Below are positions 1 through 7,032 of a DNA stretch of 42,576 bases, piece by piece. The notes below the pieces were generated by a model. That model ran no database searches and was not told the DNA's origin. It saw only the letters and a program-made list of their open reading frames with translations. Position numbers and translations under genes: made by a program. This DNA is from Nostoc foliaceum FACHB-393. Lineage in GTDB: Bacteria; Cyanobacteriota; Cyanobacteriia; Cyanobacteriales; Nostocaceae. How positions within the stretch are numbered: position 1 is the stretch's first letter; every line of letters begins with the position of its first letter. Where the stretch lies: assembly GCF_014698505.1 (NCBI RefSeq), contig NZ_JACJTD010000059.1, positions 1 through 42,576 on the forward strand, in the 5' to 3' direction.

Positions 1-13
1 TTGTAATGTCTAA

Positions 14-772
14 TTACTTCCGTTTCCCTTGCGGCATTGCTGTCTGATTCTGTCCTTGCAGAGATAGCCGTGCCTCAGTCTCCGAAACTGGGGGTAATGC
101 TGGTGCAGTGACAGCATTACTAGCCCATCGCTCATAAGTATCATTCGTCACCCAGTGAACTGTTGCCCCAGATTCAGCACCAGTACGAATCATTTCGGCA
201 GCCTCCAATGCATCTTTCTCAAAGTCAGACTGAGGATTGCGATAGCTCCACTGAATGAACCAGTATGTTCCAAGCGTCCCTTCCACTTTCTGAAATTCGG
301 CGCAGAAAATGTAGTTTTTGAGTACGCTAGCGATCGCTTGATAACAGAACTCTTTGGGATCTCCGGGCATCCCCTCTTCGCACCACTGCTGGAAAGCACG
401 ATGGGCGAAGTGGTTGTACAGTCCAGCGAAATTGTCTTTACTGCGGCGGTGGATTAGAAAACTAAGCAGCATGGAGGCTGGCCCCTTAAACTGGTCTTTG
501 AGTCCGCCAGTAACAGGAATCACCCAGAGTTCAGTAAATGGCTCGTTGGTGAAATTCTCGTTGATGGTCAATGCACGGTCAGGGCGAGAAATAGCGATCG
601 CAAAGTCAGCTTTGTTACCTTTGAGATATCCTCCTGCTTGTGCTTCTAGAATTGTCAGTTTTGGGGGACAATCGAGAAGGAATTGCCCGTATTCTTTAGC
701 GCAATTCGCTTGTAGTTTCGGTTGGCTGGGTGGGATGAGAAAGACGCTGTTGTTGATTTTGATGGTTTCCAT
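14..772 (-). CDS. Hypothetical protein, 252 aa
   Basis: I do not recognise a family. The protein is soluble-looking, with no signal peptide or membrane segment. Its middle (about residues 95-165) is rich in aromatic residues and Cys, and the last 25 residues are Pro/Gln-rich and probably disordered. It starts at an ATG with only a weak ribosome site upstream. It is the last gene of a run of small minus-strand genes, but 169 bases separate it from the 81-codon gene before it, so it may have its own promoter. The length and regular amino-acid make-up argue that it is a real gene. Confidence 0.7.
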   Translation of the reverse strand: METIKINNSVFLIPPSQPKLQANCAKEYGQFLLDCPPKLTILEAQAGGYLKGNKADFAIAISRPDRALTINENFTNEPFTELWVIPVTGGLKDQFKGPASMLLSFLIHRRSKDNFAGLYNHFAHRAFQQWCEEGMPGDPKEFCYQAIASVLKNYIFCAEFQKVEGTLGTYWFIQWSYRNPQSDFEKDALEAAEMIRTGAESGATVHWVTNDTYERWASNAVTAPALPPVSETEARLSLQGQNQTAMPQGKRK

Positions 773-830
773 AATTGCGTTGTTGTTGCTAAAAATTGCG
801 TTGATACTGGATAGTGTTTGACTTAGCTAT

Positions 831-941
831 TTATGACAGTGCAGGAATTGCTTTTAATTCGTATTTCAGCACTTCGAGTTGATATAGCCGCTTTTTAATC
901 TCTGCTTCTAGAAGTGTCTTTAATTCCTGTGGCTTGAGCAA
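831..941 (-). CDS. Possible 36-aa peptide, TTG start directly after the preceding stop
   Basis: Immediately after the TAA of the 81-codon gene, and in the same frame, a TTG opens 36 codons ending in TAA. The product begins MLKPQELKTLLEAEIKKRLY and would form a charged amphipathic helix. A GAG-type ribosome site lies about 7 bases upstream, inside the end of the previous gene. It could be a coupled small gene, or the original C-terminus of the 81-residue protein cut off by a new stop codon. The amino-acid pattern looks like protein, but nothing else supports it. Confidence 0.35.
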   Translation of the reverse strand: MLKPQELKTLLEAEIKKRLYQLEVLKYELKAIPALS

Positions 942-1187
942 TTAAATCTCATTCTCTAAGTGATTTTCTTCATTATTATCAACCATTTTAATGCTGAGTA
1001 TTTGAGATAAATCGCTAGCTTTTACACCAACAATTCCTGGCTCAATTTCAGTAGTTAATTCCTCAATCATTGAATGAAAGCCAGGGTCTTTATCATTGAT
1101 TTCAACCTCAATTAAACCTGATTTATTCGATACAATAGTTGCCCAACTTGGTAAAGTTTGAGGGATACTTGTTGCATAGAGTTTCAT
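942..1187 (-). CDS. Hypothetical small protein, 81 aa
   Basis: Family not recognised. The product is small, acidic and soluble-looking (many Glu, Asp and Ile), with no Cys and no membrane segment. Its ATG overlaps the TGA of the upstream 71-codon gene as ATGA, so the two are very probably translationally coupled and may encode partners. The stop is followed directly, in frame, by another short reading frame (831-941), which may be a separate peptide or a severed C-terminus. Confidence 0.6.
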   Translation of the reverse strand: MKLYATSIPQTLPSWATIVSNKSGLIEVEINDKDPGFHSMIEELTTEIEPGIVGVKASDLSQILSIKMVDNNEENHLENEI

Positions 1188-1399
1188 GATTTTGCCTCCC
1201 GATTAAACTTGACCTCGACAACTTCTTCTACACACCCCATTGCTTGATCCAAATAGTGCAGGACATCGCCCAAGTGAGTCGCTGCCTCTGGGTCAATCTT
1301 TTTATCAGCAATCAACAAGAGCCAAGTTTCATCTTGAGCAATTGTCTGAATATTCTGGTAGCACGAGTTGAATTCTTTCAGTATTTCTATGGGTGACAT
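1184..1399 (-). CDS. Hypothetical small protein, 71 aa
   Basis: Family not recognised. It is a predicted helical, acidic protein with two Cys residues and no membrane segment. It is the first gene of a two-gene unit and overlaps the next gene by 4 bases (ATGA). A 98-base gap separates it from the 139-codon gene upstream, enough for a promoter, though no clear -10/-35 pair stands out. Confidence 0.6.
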   Translation of the reverse strand: MSPIEILKEFNSCYQNIQTIAQDETWLLLIADKKIDPEAATHLGDVLHYLDQAMGCVEEVVEVKFNREAKS

Positions 1400-1497
1400 T
1401 GGTTTATCTGATGAGTTGTGTTGTTCTATTTCGATAAACTAATAATTTAGTTTTGCTCCTTGCCACACAGGTGGGTTTGCCCTGCCCACCCGTTTCC

Positions 1498-1917
1498 TTA
1501 CGCTGCAACCAAATCTCTAGTTTCTGGCACGTATCTCTTTAACCTTTCCCACTCCTCACTTGTGAGCAAATCAAATTCCTTATCTAATAATTCTTCTTCT
1601 GTGAATGGTTCTTCTGTAGTCGCTGTAAAGTAGCCTGTCATCGTCATAAATTCGTCTAGTCCAACTGCTGCATCAACCGATTCGGCGTATCGAAGAGAAT
1701 CCAGTCCGTTTGACCAGTGCGTAATGTACTGAAATATCACCCCAATCATGGAATCGCCTTTGTACACTCGATAGTTTCTGGGGCAGGCTCCGTCAACGTA
1801 TACGAGTTTGTAGGGAGGAATTTCTTGTACCTCTGCATTGGGGTCGGTTGGAGGAAGGAGAATTTTCTCTGGGGATTCATCCAACTGAGCCTCTTGAAGA
1901 GAAAATGGGCTAATCAT
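1498..1917 (-). CDS. Hypothetical acidic protein, 139 aa
   Basis: Family not recognised. The N-terminus has a Pro/Glu-rich stretch (EKILLPPTDPNAEVQEI, about residues 17-33). A globular-looking part follows with several Tyr and Trp residues, and the last third is strongly acidic. A decayed copy of its first 33 codons lies just upstream (2017-2118), so the gene was once duplicated. Its leader holds a HIP1-type hairpin (1964-1995) 46 bases before the ATG; the decayed copy has a similar hairpin at a comparable position. No strong Shine-Dalgarno sequence precedes the ATG. Confidence 0.65.
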   Translation of the reverse strand: MISPFSLQEAQLDESPEKILLPPTDPNAEVQEIPPYKLVYVDGACPRNYRVYKGDSMIGVIFQYITHWSNGLDSLRYAESVDAAVGLDEFMTMTGYFTATTEEPFTEEELLDKEFDLLTSEEWERLKRYVPETRDLVAA

Positions 1918-1963
1918 ATTTCATGTGCCATGATGATTTCGATTGTCTAAATTTCGGTTGAAC

Positions 1964-1995
1964 GGCGATTGCTTTTCTCTTGGTCTGCGATCGCC
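1964..1995. repeat. HIP1-type hairpin in the leader of the 139-aa gene
   Basis: Arms GGCGATTGC (1964-1972) and GCGATCGCC (1987-1995) pair over 9 bases with one G-U type mismatch and a 14-base loop. A similar hairpin precedes the start of the pseudogene (2148-2178) and of the next gene (2792-2827). The repeated placement upstream of starts suggests a shared leader element or a common duplication. Confidence 0.6.
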
Positions 1996-2016
1996 TTTTT
2001 CACTTGCAGTACTAAG

Positions 2017-2118
2017 GATTTCTTACACCTCTGCATTCGCATCTGTAGCAGGTAGGAGAATTCTCTCGTGACAGTTACCTACTTAAAGCAAGAGGTTACT
2101 TGCTACACTTTGTGTCAT
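2017..2118 (-). pseudogene. Decayed duplicate of the 5' end of the 139-aa gene
   Basis: Read on the minus strand from the ATG at 2118, this stretch gives an in-frame stop after 11 codons and then ERILLPATDANAEV, a stop, and EI. The intact neighbour has EKILLPPTDPNAEVQEI. The Q codon CAA has become TAA. Similarity fades beyond EI, so only the N-terminal part remains. The upstream leader, including a HIP1-type hairpin, is also similar to that of the intact gene. This is best explained by a tandem duplication followed by decay; it is not expected to make a protein. Confidence 0.65.
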
Positions 2119-2147
2119 GATTCACTTCATTAACGATTTAGCTTGAA

Positions 2148-2178
2148 GGCGATTGCAGTTGCTTGGTGTGCAATCGCC
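2148..2178. repeat. HIP1-type hairpin, perfect 9-bp stem
   Basis: GGCGATTGC (2148-2156) and GCAATCGCC (2170-2178) form a perfect 9-bp stem with a 13-base loop. It lies 29 bases before the pseudogene's former start codon and 17 bases after the end of the next minus-strand gene. It could act as a processing or termination structure for that gene, or be a relic of the duplicated leader. Confidence 0.6.
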
Positions 2179-2195
2179 TTTCTCGCTTCAGCCAC

Positions 2196-2762
2196 TTACG
2201 CCGCTACTGCCGTTCGGACTCCCAGCAGCGCAATCACATCTTTTGCACTGCCAGCAACCCGATTTACCCCGTACTGTCTGGGTCTTGCGTACCAACTTTG
2301 GTGATTGCACCCGACGAAGCCGACAAAACGCCCGTCTTGGTAGAGTTTGGTGCTAAATCCTAACCAGTCGATTTCGCCATGATACAGACCAAAAACAGTG
2401 CAGGCTTTCTCTAATTCATTGCTCAATCGTTCGTTTCGTTCTAGTGGGGTTTCTGGGAGAGTCGCTTTGACCTCTGCAACTCTTGTAGCGAACCAGTTGC
2501 GATCAAATGGTAGTCGTCCCCCTTCCACAAACTGCACCCAGACTGTGATTCCGCCTTCAATCCAGATAGTGCGGACGGATTCGGGTTCAACTTCGATAAT
2601 CTCACCGATGATGCGGCGATCACGAGCAGTCAGGGGGTCTTGGGTTGGGGCTACAGCTTCGGCTTGGGATTCGAGGTGGTGGTTTAGTTCTGCTTGGGCC
2701 AGCGCTTGTTCATCAACAGAAAAATCAATGATTGCTTGCGGTGTATGTGTTATGTAGGTCAT
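2196..2762 (-). CDS. Hypothetical protein, 188 aa
   Basis: Family not recognised. The sequence has an acidic, Gln/Ala-rich N-terminal third and a middle of beta-strand type. The last 60 residues have several aromatics and two Cys. I chose the ATG at 2762 because GGAG lies 9 bases upstream of it. The ATG at 2777 overlaps that ribosome site and would add five residues. A HIP1-type hairpin (2792-2827) sits in the leader. The gene is the most upstream of the minus-strand set. Confidence 0.65.
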   Translation of the reverse strand: MTYITHTPQAIIDFSVDEQALAQAELNHHLESQAEAVAPTQDPLTARDRRIIGEIIEVEPESVRTIWIEGGITVWVQFVEGGRLPFDRNWFATRVAEVKATLPETPLERNERLSNELEKACTVFGLYHGEIDWLGFSTKLYQDGRFVGFVGCNHQSWYARPRQYGVNRVAGSAKDVIALLGVRTAVAA

Positions 2763-2791
2763 AATATTGATCTCCATTCAGTTGGATAAAA

Positions 2792-2827
2792 GGCGATCGC
2801 TTTGTTTACCAGACAGGGGCGATTGCC
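2792..2827. repeat. HIP1-type hairpin in the leader of the 188-aa gene
   Basis: GGCGATCGC (2792-2800) pairs with GCGATTGCC (2819-2827) over 9 bases with one wobble and an 18-base loop. It is the third such hairpin within 900 bases. Confidence 0.55.
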
Positions 2828-3321
2828 TTTGTTATGTGTGCAAACAACGTTGTGGTTTGGCACAACGCTCTCAAAAAGATTTGGCGTAGCCATATATTTG
2901 CGACTCAAAGCCAGTAGCACTTGAGTTGTACCAAAACAGGAGATACAGCGTATCAGGCGACGTGTACGACTTCAGACGCTTCAACTGTCGTCCGCCGTCC
3001 TGCTGGTAATTTCTTATTAAGTGCAATATCCATTCCCGGCTGTGTACCCCTCGCCTTCTCTGGTTGTGCCAGTGCCTCGGTTGCTCCTCAAGCAGTCACT
3101 CTGGATTGTGCTGTCAAAGTTCAGATAGTGCAAACCCTTTATTGCGTCCGGGTGCAGGCAGTTTGCTTTCCCTTGCCCCTTATGATTAATAATATAAAAT
3201 CTAAAACTGGATTTGTCAAGTCTAAACTTGTATTTATAAGGCTTATTTATTGATTTATGTAGTACTAAGCTTGATTATTTGTGGTAAGGTAAGGATAGAA
3301 GTAAGCTTAAGGTGTAGAATT
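2828..3321. other. Gene-poor stretch between divergent transcription units
   Basis: About 490 bases separate the leader of the minus-strand 188-aa gene from the plus-strand regulator. A 10-bp palindrome ACAACGTTGT lies at 2844-2853. The part at about 2920-3180 is more GC-rich than the AT-rich part that follows and has weak reading frames on both strands, none with a convincing start or recognisable product. It may be an eroded insertion-sequence remnant, which I cannot prove. The AT-rich 3180-3320 part probably holds the promoter of the regulator. Confidence 0.4.
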
Positions 3322-3690
3322 ATGAATCAAGCCTTGATTAAGTGGAAGTTAAAAGAAGTAATGGCAAGGCATAACATTAAAGCCCGTGACCTTGCCGCAG
3401 AAATGGGGGTTAGCGCTAACTCCGTATCGAACTTACGAAACGCTAGAACTATGCCACGGTTGGATGGTGAGATTTTAAACAATCTTTGTGAATGCTTAAA
3501 TAGACTGGCACAAGACTTGGAAGGAGAGATTACCCCTTCTGACTTAATTAGCTACGCCAGAGGGCCAAACCCAGTTGTTGATGAGAATTATGAAATCAAA
3601 GGAGCCAAAGCACCAACCCAGCAAAAAAAATCTCGTATAACGAGTTCTAAAACTGAAATAGAAAATACTTCGTTATCAACTGCTGCCTAG
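3322..3690 (+). CDS. Cro/C1-type helix-turn-helix regulator, 122 aa
   Basis: This is a DNA-binding transcription regulator of the XRE (Cro/C1) class. Residues about 3-70 hold the five-helix fold, with the recognition region around RDLAAEMGVSANSVSNLRNA and the typical LNNLCECLN helix after it. A short, basic, Ser/Thr-rich tail follows and is probably disordered. I chose the ATG at 3322 because AGGTG lies about 8 bases before it and homology to the family starts there; the frame is open further upstream, but that part looks non-coding. The gene sits just before the A1-B1 pair and may control it. A phage or plasmid repressor role is an inference. Confidence 0.85.
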   Translation: MNQALIKWKLKEVMARHNIKARDLAAEMGVSANSVSNLRNARTMPRLDGEILNNLCECLNRLAQDLEGEITPSDLISYARGPNPVVDENYEIKGAKAPTQQKKSRITSSKTEIENTSLSTAA

Positions 3691-3870
3691 TAAAAGCGAC
3701 CGCCGCCGACCAAAGCTATGCGATCGCCTGCTCAATCCGTTAACGACAAAGTGAGCTAACTATAATGCTGACACATTTTTGGAAAAATCCCCCAAATCAG
3801 CTGCTCTTGTTCACTTTGGTTAAACTGCAACACCTCAATTTTTAAGCATTTACCATAGTGGGCAAGAGAT

Positions 3871-5475
3871 ATGCTGACACTAGACAGAGAACAAACATCA
3901 GCACTCGATTACAGCAACCTCAACACCAGCATCCAGGAAACCTTCACCGCCATCGACAGGTTCGAGTGGCAAGCGGTAGATGAAATCCTTCAGATGAGGG
4001 AACAACAGCTTTACCTACAAGCTGGCTATAAAAACTTTGAAGAATACTGCCAGCGTGAATTATACGCCTGGGGTGGATACCGACGAATCAACCAACTGCT
4101 AGGAGCTAAAAAGGTCATAGACGCAGTTGGCGAGTTGGGGGAACACATCAAAAACGAGCGTCAAGCCCGCCCACTACTACGGTTGGTTAAGGAACCAGAG
4201 AAACTAAAACAAGCTGTAGCGATTGCTCTCAAAGATAACCCCTCCCCTGGTGAATCAGACTTTGCGGCTGCTGCAAATATTGTGGTTCCTCAACTTCCAC
4301 GCAAAAAGCAATCTATTCAGGAACCAATGGTTCCTAAGATTCAAGAACCAGTGGTTCCTCAAAAAGCTATTGTCACAATTTCACAACAGTCACACCCAAG
4401 GTATGGAGAAGAAGGAACCATTGAGGCAGATGCACCAAATCATTGGCAACAGATTGTGACTTTTGCTGATGGCGAGAGGCTGCTCATCAACAATACTGAT
4501 TTGGATGCCCCAAGCGTTCCCTTTCCCAAAGAGCGCACTTACCCTACAGAATATGCTGAAGCGATCGCTGCTATTGAAGAACGCCATAAACAGGAACTAG
4601 AGAGACTTTCCCAGGAATTGAGAATTGGGCTACAAGCAGAAGCTAATGCCAGAGCCGAAGAACAAGCTAAAGAGCAGGTAGAGTCTTTACAAAAACTCTT
4701 CAAGCAACAAAAAGAGCAAAACATCCAGTTGCAGCAGCGCCTAGACGAAATGGAATCACTACGGCAGTTGGAAGCTGAGAATCAACAACTCAAGCAACGT
4801 ATTCAGGATTTGGAAAACGCTGTAGAACAACGCCCTTCTCAAGAATGGGGAAATACTCTCACGCAGCAAGCGACTAAAGCGCTGAACAAGCAAGTAAAAC
4901 AGGCGTTAGAGAAAACTATTGATTTGCGATCGCTGGCACAAGAACCACCCAAAGAAAATGCCCAGGAATGCTTGCGGTTAATGGGTATGGCTTTGAAGAA
5001 TCTCGCTAGCGCAATGAACAATACCCAAGCGCTCGAAGCGGCGGCAATCATTCTGGGGACTGAGCCAACACCAACTGCGATCGCATATCGAGCCGAACAA
5101 CTGGAAATGCTGTCCCAGGCGGTTAGTGATATTCGGCGGGTGCTTGCAAAGCCTGGGTGTACATGGCAGGAGTTTTTGAATATTGCCCAAGAGTATGAAG
5201 TGATTAAATCAGACTACTGGACGGAATTAAGCACAAAGGAAACAGATTTAATAACTGCTCTCCAGAACGCATCTCGTCAACCGGACACAATTGGCGTTGG
5301 TTCTATTGTTGCCCACGCTGACCCATATCGCACTTTGTATGTCGAGAGAGGAGAAGTTGTAGAGGACTTGGGAGAAGAGTTGGTAGTGGCTTGGGATTGC
5401 TGGAAAGAGCGCTCAAAGAAGACTGAGAGGTACTTTCGAGATGAATTGCGGTTTTGGCAAGGTGAGAACCAGTAG
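3871..5475 (+). CDS. Protein A1: coiled-coil plasmid protein with ParB/DUF3102-like N-terminus, 534 aa
   Basis: Residues about 25-115 follow a pattern seen in many plasmid and phage DNA-binding proteins: a GYKNFEEYC segment, an RINQLLGAKKV helix, then NERQARPL. After a Pro/Val-rich linker (about 140-170, with repeated EPMVP/EPVVP) comes a small beta-rich segment (about 172-215, GEEGTIEADAP...FADGERLLINN). A long Gln/Glu-rich coiled coil follows (about 225-315), then a helical part and a C-terminal domain ending in RYFRDELRFW. I do not know its exact role; a partition or replication-accessory role would fit the first domain. It is followed 92 bases later by B1, and a paralogue pair lies at 17.6-20.4 kb. 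Confidence 0.75.
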   Translation: MLTLDREQTSALDYSNLNTSIQETFTAIDRFEWQAVDEILQMREQQLYLQAGYKNFEEYCQRELYAWGGYRRINQLLGAKKVIDAVGELGEHIKNERQARPLLRLVKEPEKLKQAVAIALKDNPSPGESDFAAAANIVVPQLPRKKQSIQEPMVPKIQEPVVPQKAIVTISQQSHPRYGEEGTIEADAPNHWQQIVTFADGERLLINNTDLDAPSVPFPKERTYPTEYAEAIAAIEERHKQELERLSQELRIGLQAEANARAEEQAKEQVESLQKLFKQQKEQNIQLQQRLDEMESLRQLEAENQQLKQRIQDLENAVEQRPSQEWGNTLTQQATKALNKQVKQALEKTIDLRSLAQEPPKENAQECLRLMGMALKNLASAMNNTQALEAAAIILGTEPTPTAIAYRAEQLEMLSQAVSDIRRVLAKPGCTWQEFLNIAQEYEVIKSDYWTELSTKETDLITALQNASRQPDTIGVGSIVAHADPYRTLYVERGEVVEDLGEELVVAWDCWKERSKKTERYFRDELRFWQGENQ

Positions 5476-5567
5476 ATAAAAATTCGCTTTGAGAATAGCT
5501 AAAAAACTTAGACGCGGCATGACTTAAAAAGCCGCCCAATTTGTAATGAGAAAAATCGGAGGAGAAT

Positions 5568-6932
5568 ATGACTACAGCACTACAAATAATTGATGGTGGC
5601 AACAAACGTGACAGGCGCTCATCTGAGAAAGCTACTACTCGACCACATTGCAAAGTTTCAATAGATGATGTCAACTGGATAAGACAACAAGCTCCATGTG
5701 TGCAACAGTTGTGGCTTGATTGCGTCGCGGCGGAACAGTTCGGCGGGGCAGCGCATAAATTAGACACCAACCTCAGCCGCAACTCGTTTCTCAAAGCCAG
5801 CGCTGTTATAAATGGTGCTGGACTGTTTGAGTTTGAGGAAGTTAGGAGCAAAACTCAATCTGGTAGATCCGGTGTTACCAGTTACCGTGTTAAAAACTTG
5901 CATGGTTACTTTAACAGGTACTATTGGGAAAACTTTGACAATCAATCCGTGACAGCCGAGAGTCAAGCCGTCATCCTAGAGAATCAACAGGTGATGCGCC
6001 AAAATCATCAAATGATGTCTGAGCGTCAAAAATTGACATTTTCAGAGGCTAAAAAGCCTACACAGCAGGAGTTTCAAAATCCTAACAACGTTTCTAACAA
6101 CCCGTTAACTACCTACCAACAACCAACTAAGGTTGTTGGTATGGTAGTTGGTTCTGACGCGCCAACTGAAAATCCGCGTGTTGAGAAAACGGCTCATGCG
6201 CCCTTGAGGGGCGCGTCGCCTTCACATATCGAAAGCGCGTCAGAACTTGAAGAATTGCCTGTGGCAATGGACTGCACGACGCTGGCGCTTGTGGATGCTG
6301 TACCAAGTCAACCTGCTCCGTTGTTGGCTGAAAATCAAGATTGTGGTGTTGAAGCGATATTCCCTCATGAAGGTGCTTGTTCCGCCGCGCCCGTTGCCCA
6401 AAATGAATTTTCTGAAAAGGAAGCGATCGCTAATCAAATACAGGGGCAAGTAGAACAAGGTCAATCTGCTTTCTTGCCAGGAGAAAACCAAGTTTCCGAT
6501 GTAGAAAAGAAAGCAGATCATAAAGGCACTGGTTCCGTCGCGTCGCCTGCCCAAATTGAAAAATCTTCAACTTCAGCGATTGCAGATCAGAAAATAGAAC
6601 CGAGTCGCCCCTCTATTTCGTTGTTGATTGAAAACTCGGTTTCGGGTGTAGAAGTCAAAGCATCTGATGAGGATCAAGGTTCCGCCGCACCTGTCACCAG
6701 TGCTAAGAAATGGTCACAGGAGGCGATTGTAGCGCGGTCAAATATGCGACCGGAACGTATGCAGAAACTCAAGGTTGCGGCGAATTCGGCGCAGAATCCG
6801 GGGTTTGAGTATTTGCAGGAGTGCTGGAATGATGATCCAGCACTTGTGATAGTGGTCAAGAAGTTGCTGGTGAAATATCCACAGTGGGGCATTGTGATTG
6901 TTGATGGGGCGTTGGTGAAGTGGAATGAGTAG
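5568..6932 (+). CDS. Protein B1: DNA-binding-like N-terminus, repetitive middle, conserved C-terminus, 454 aa
   Basis: A very strong ribosome site (GGAGGAGA, 5558-5565) fixes the ATG. Residues about 25-120 are similar in pattern to B2 (VNWIRQQAPCVQQLW / MLWASQQKPSVNQLW; later VKNLHG in both) and read like a winged-helix fold. The middle (about 180-395) is low in structure and holds three repeats of 49-51 residues. The last 60 residues (NPGF, W, DDPAL, KKLLVK, PQWG) are strongly conserved with B2. The coding DNA holds a long inverted repeat at 6107-6149 and a short palindrome at 6198-6214. The function is unknown; a replication-initiator role is my inference from the internal repeats and the pairing with A1. 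Confidence 0.75.
   Translation: MTTALQIIDGGNKRDRRSSEKATTRPHCKVSIDDVNWIRQQAPCVQQLWLDCVAAEQFGGAAHKLDTNLSRNSFLKASAVINGAGLFEFEEVRSKTQSGRSGVTSYRVKNLHGYFNRYYWENFDNQSVTAESQAVILENQQVMRQNHQMMSERQKLTFSEAKKPTQQEFQNPNNVSNNPLTTYQQPTKVVGMVVGSDAPTENPRVEKTAHAPLRGASPSHIESASELEELPVAMDCTTLALVDAVPSQPAPLLAENQDCGVEAIFPHEGACSAAPVAQNEFSEKEAIANQIQGQVEQGQSAFLPGENQVSDVEKKADHKGTGSVASPAQIEKSSTSAIADQKIEPSRPSISLLIENSVSGVEVKASDEDQGSAAPVTSAKKWSQEAIVARSNMRPERMQKLKVAANSAQNPGFEYLQECWNDDPALVIVVKKLLVKYPQWGIVIVDGALVKWNE
6082..6149. repeat. Iteron-like repeats and 18-bp inverted repeat inside the B1 gene
   Basis: CTAACAAC occurs at 6082-6089 and 6094-6101, and CCAACAAC at 6116-6123. The last two are 22 bp apart, close to two helical turns. 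The arms 6107-6124 and 6131-6149 pair over 18 bp with one bulged T at 6142 and a 6-base loop. B2 carries an unrelated but similarly built structure at the same relative position. Candidate protein-binding sites or an internal origin. Confidence 0.7.
6198..6214. repeat. Palindrome shared by B1 and B2
   Basis: GCGCCC, loop TTGAG, GGGCGC. The palindrome and about 16 flanking bases are identical in B2 (19789-19805), encoding TAHAPLRGASP in both although the surrounding DNA has diverged. Either a dispersed repeat element inserted in frame or a functional DNA site. Confidence 0.65.
6303..6752 (+). repeat. Three coding repeats of 49-51 residues in B1
   Basis: Units are anchored on a shared EN dipeptide encoded at 6330, 6483 and 6630, giving spacings of 153 and 147 bases. 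Each unit has a Pro/Gln/Leu stretch, EN, a GVE- or DVE-type segment, a G-S-A-A-like segment and an EAIA- or SAIA-type end. B2 has only two such units. Confidence 0.65.
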
Positions 6933-7032
6933 CAAATGCGAATTTCAACTATTGGTACAAACAATTGCCAGAGCTTATACTCATAAAACACTACCATTAA
7001 GCCACTAAAAATTTCCAACAGAGTATGAAATC

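Noticed and set aside
354..821. A 155-codon frame opposite the first gene
   Set aside because: It is the antisense shadow of the 252-aa gene, with atypical amino-acid use.
2921..3253. A 110-codon plus-strand frame with many Cys and Ser residues
   Set aside because: It has no good ribosome site and no recognisable product, and its composition changes abruptly to AT-rich near the end. A minus-strand frame in the same DNA is equally open. Possibly an eroded insertion-sequence remnant, but I cannot show it.
5514..5535. Hairpin GCGGC/GCCGC between A1 and B1 as a terminator
   Set aside because: Only a 5-bp stem with a 12-base loop and no T-run; A1 and B1 are probably co-transcribed.
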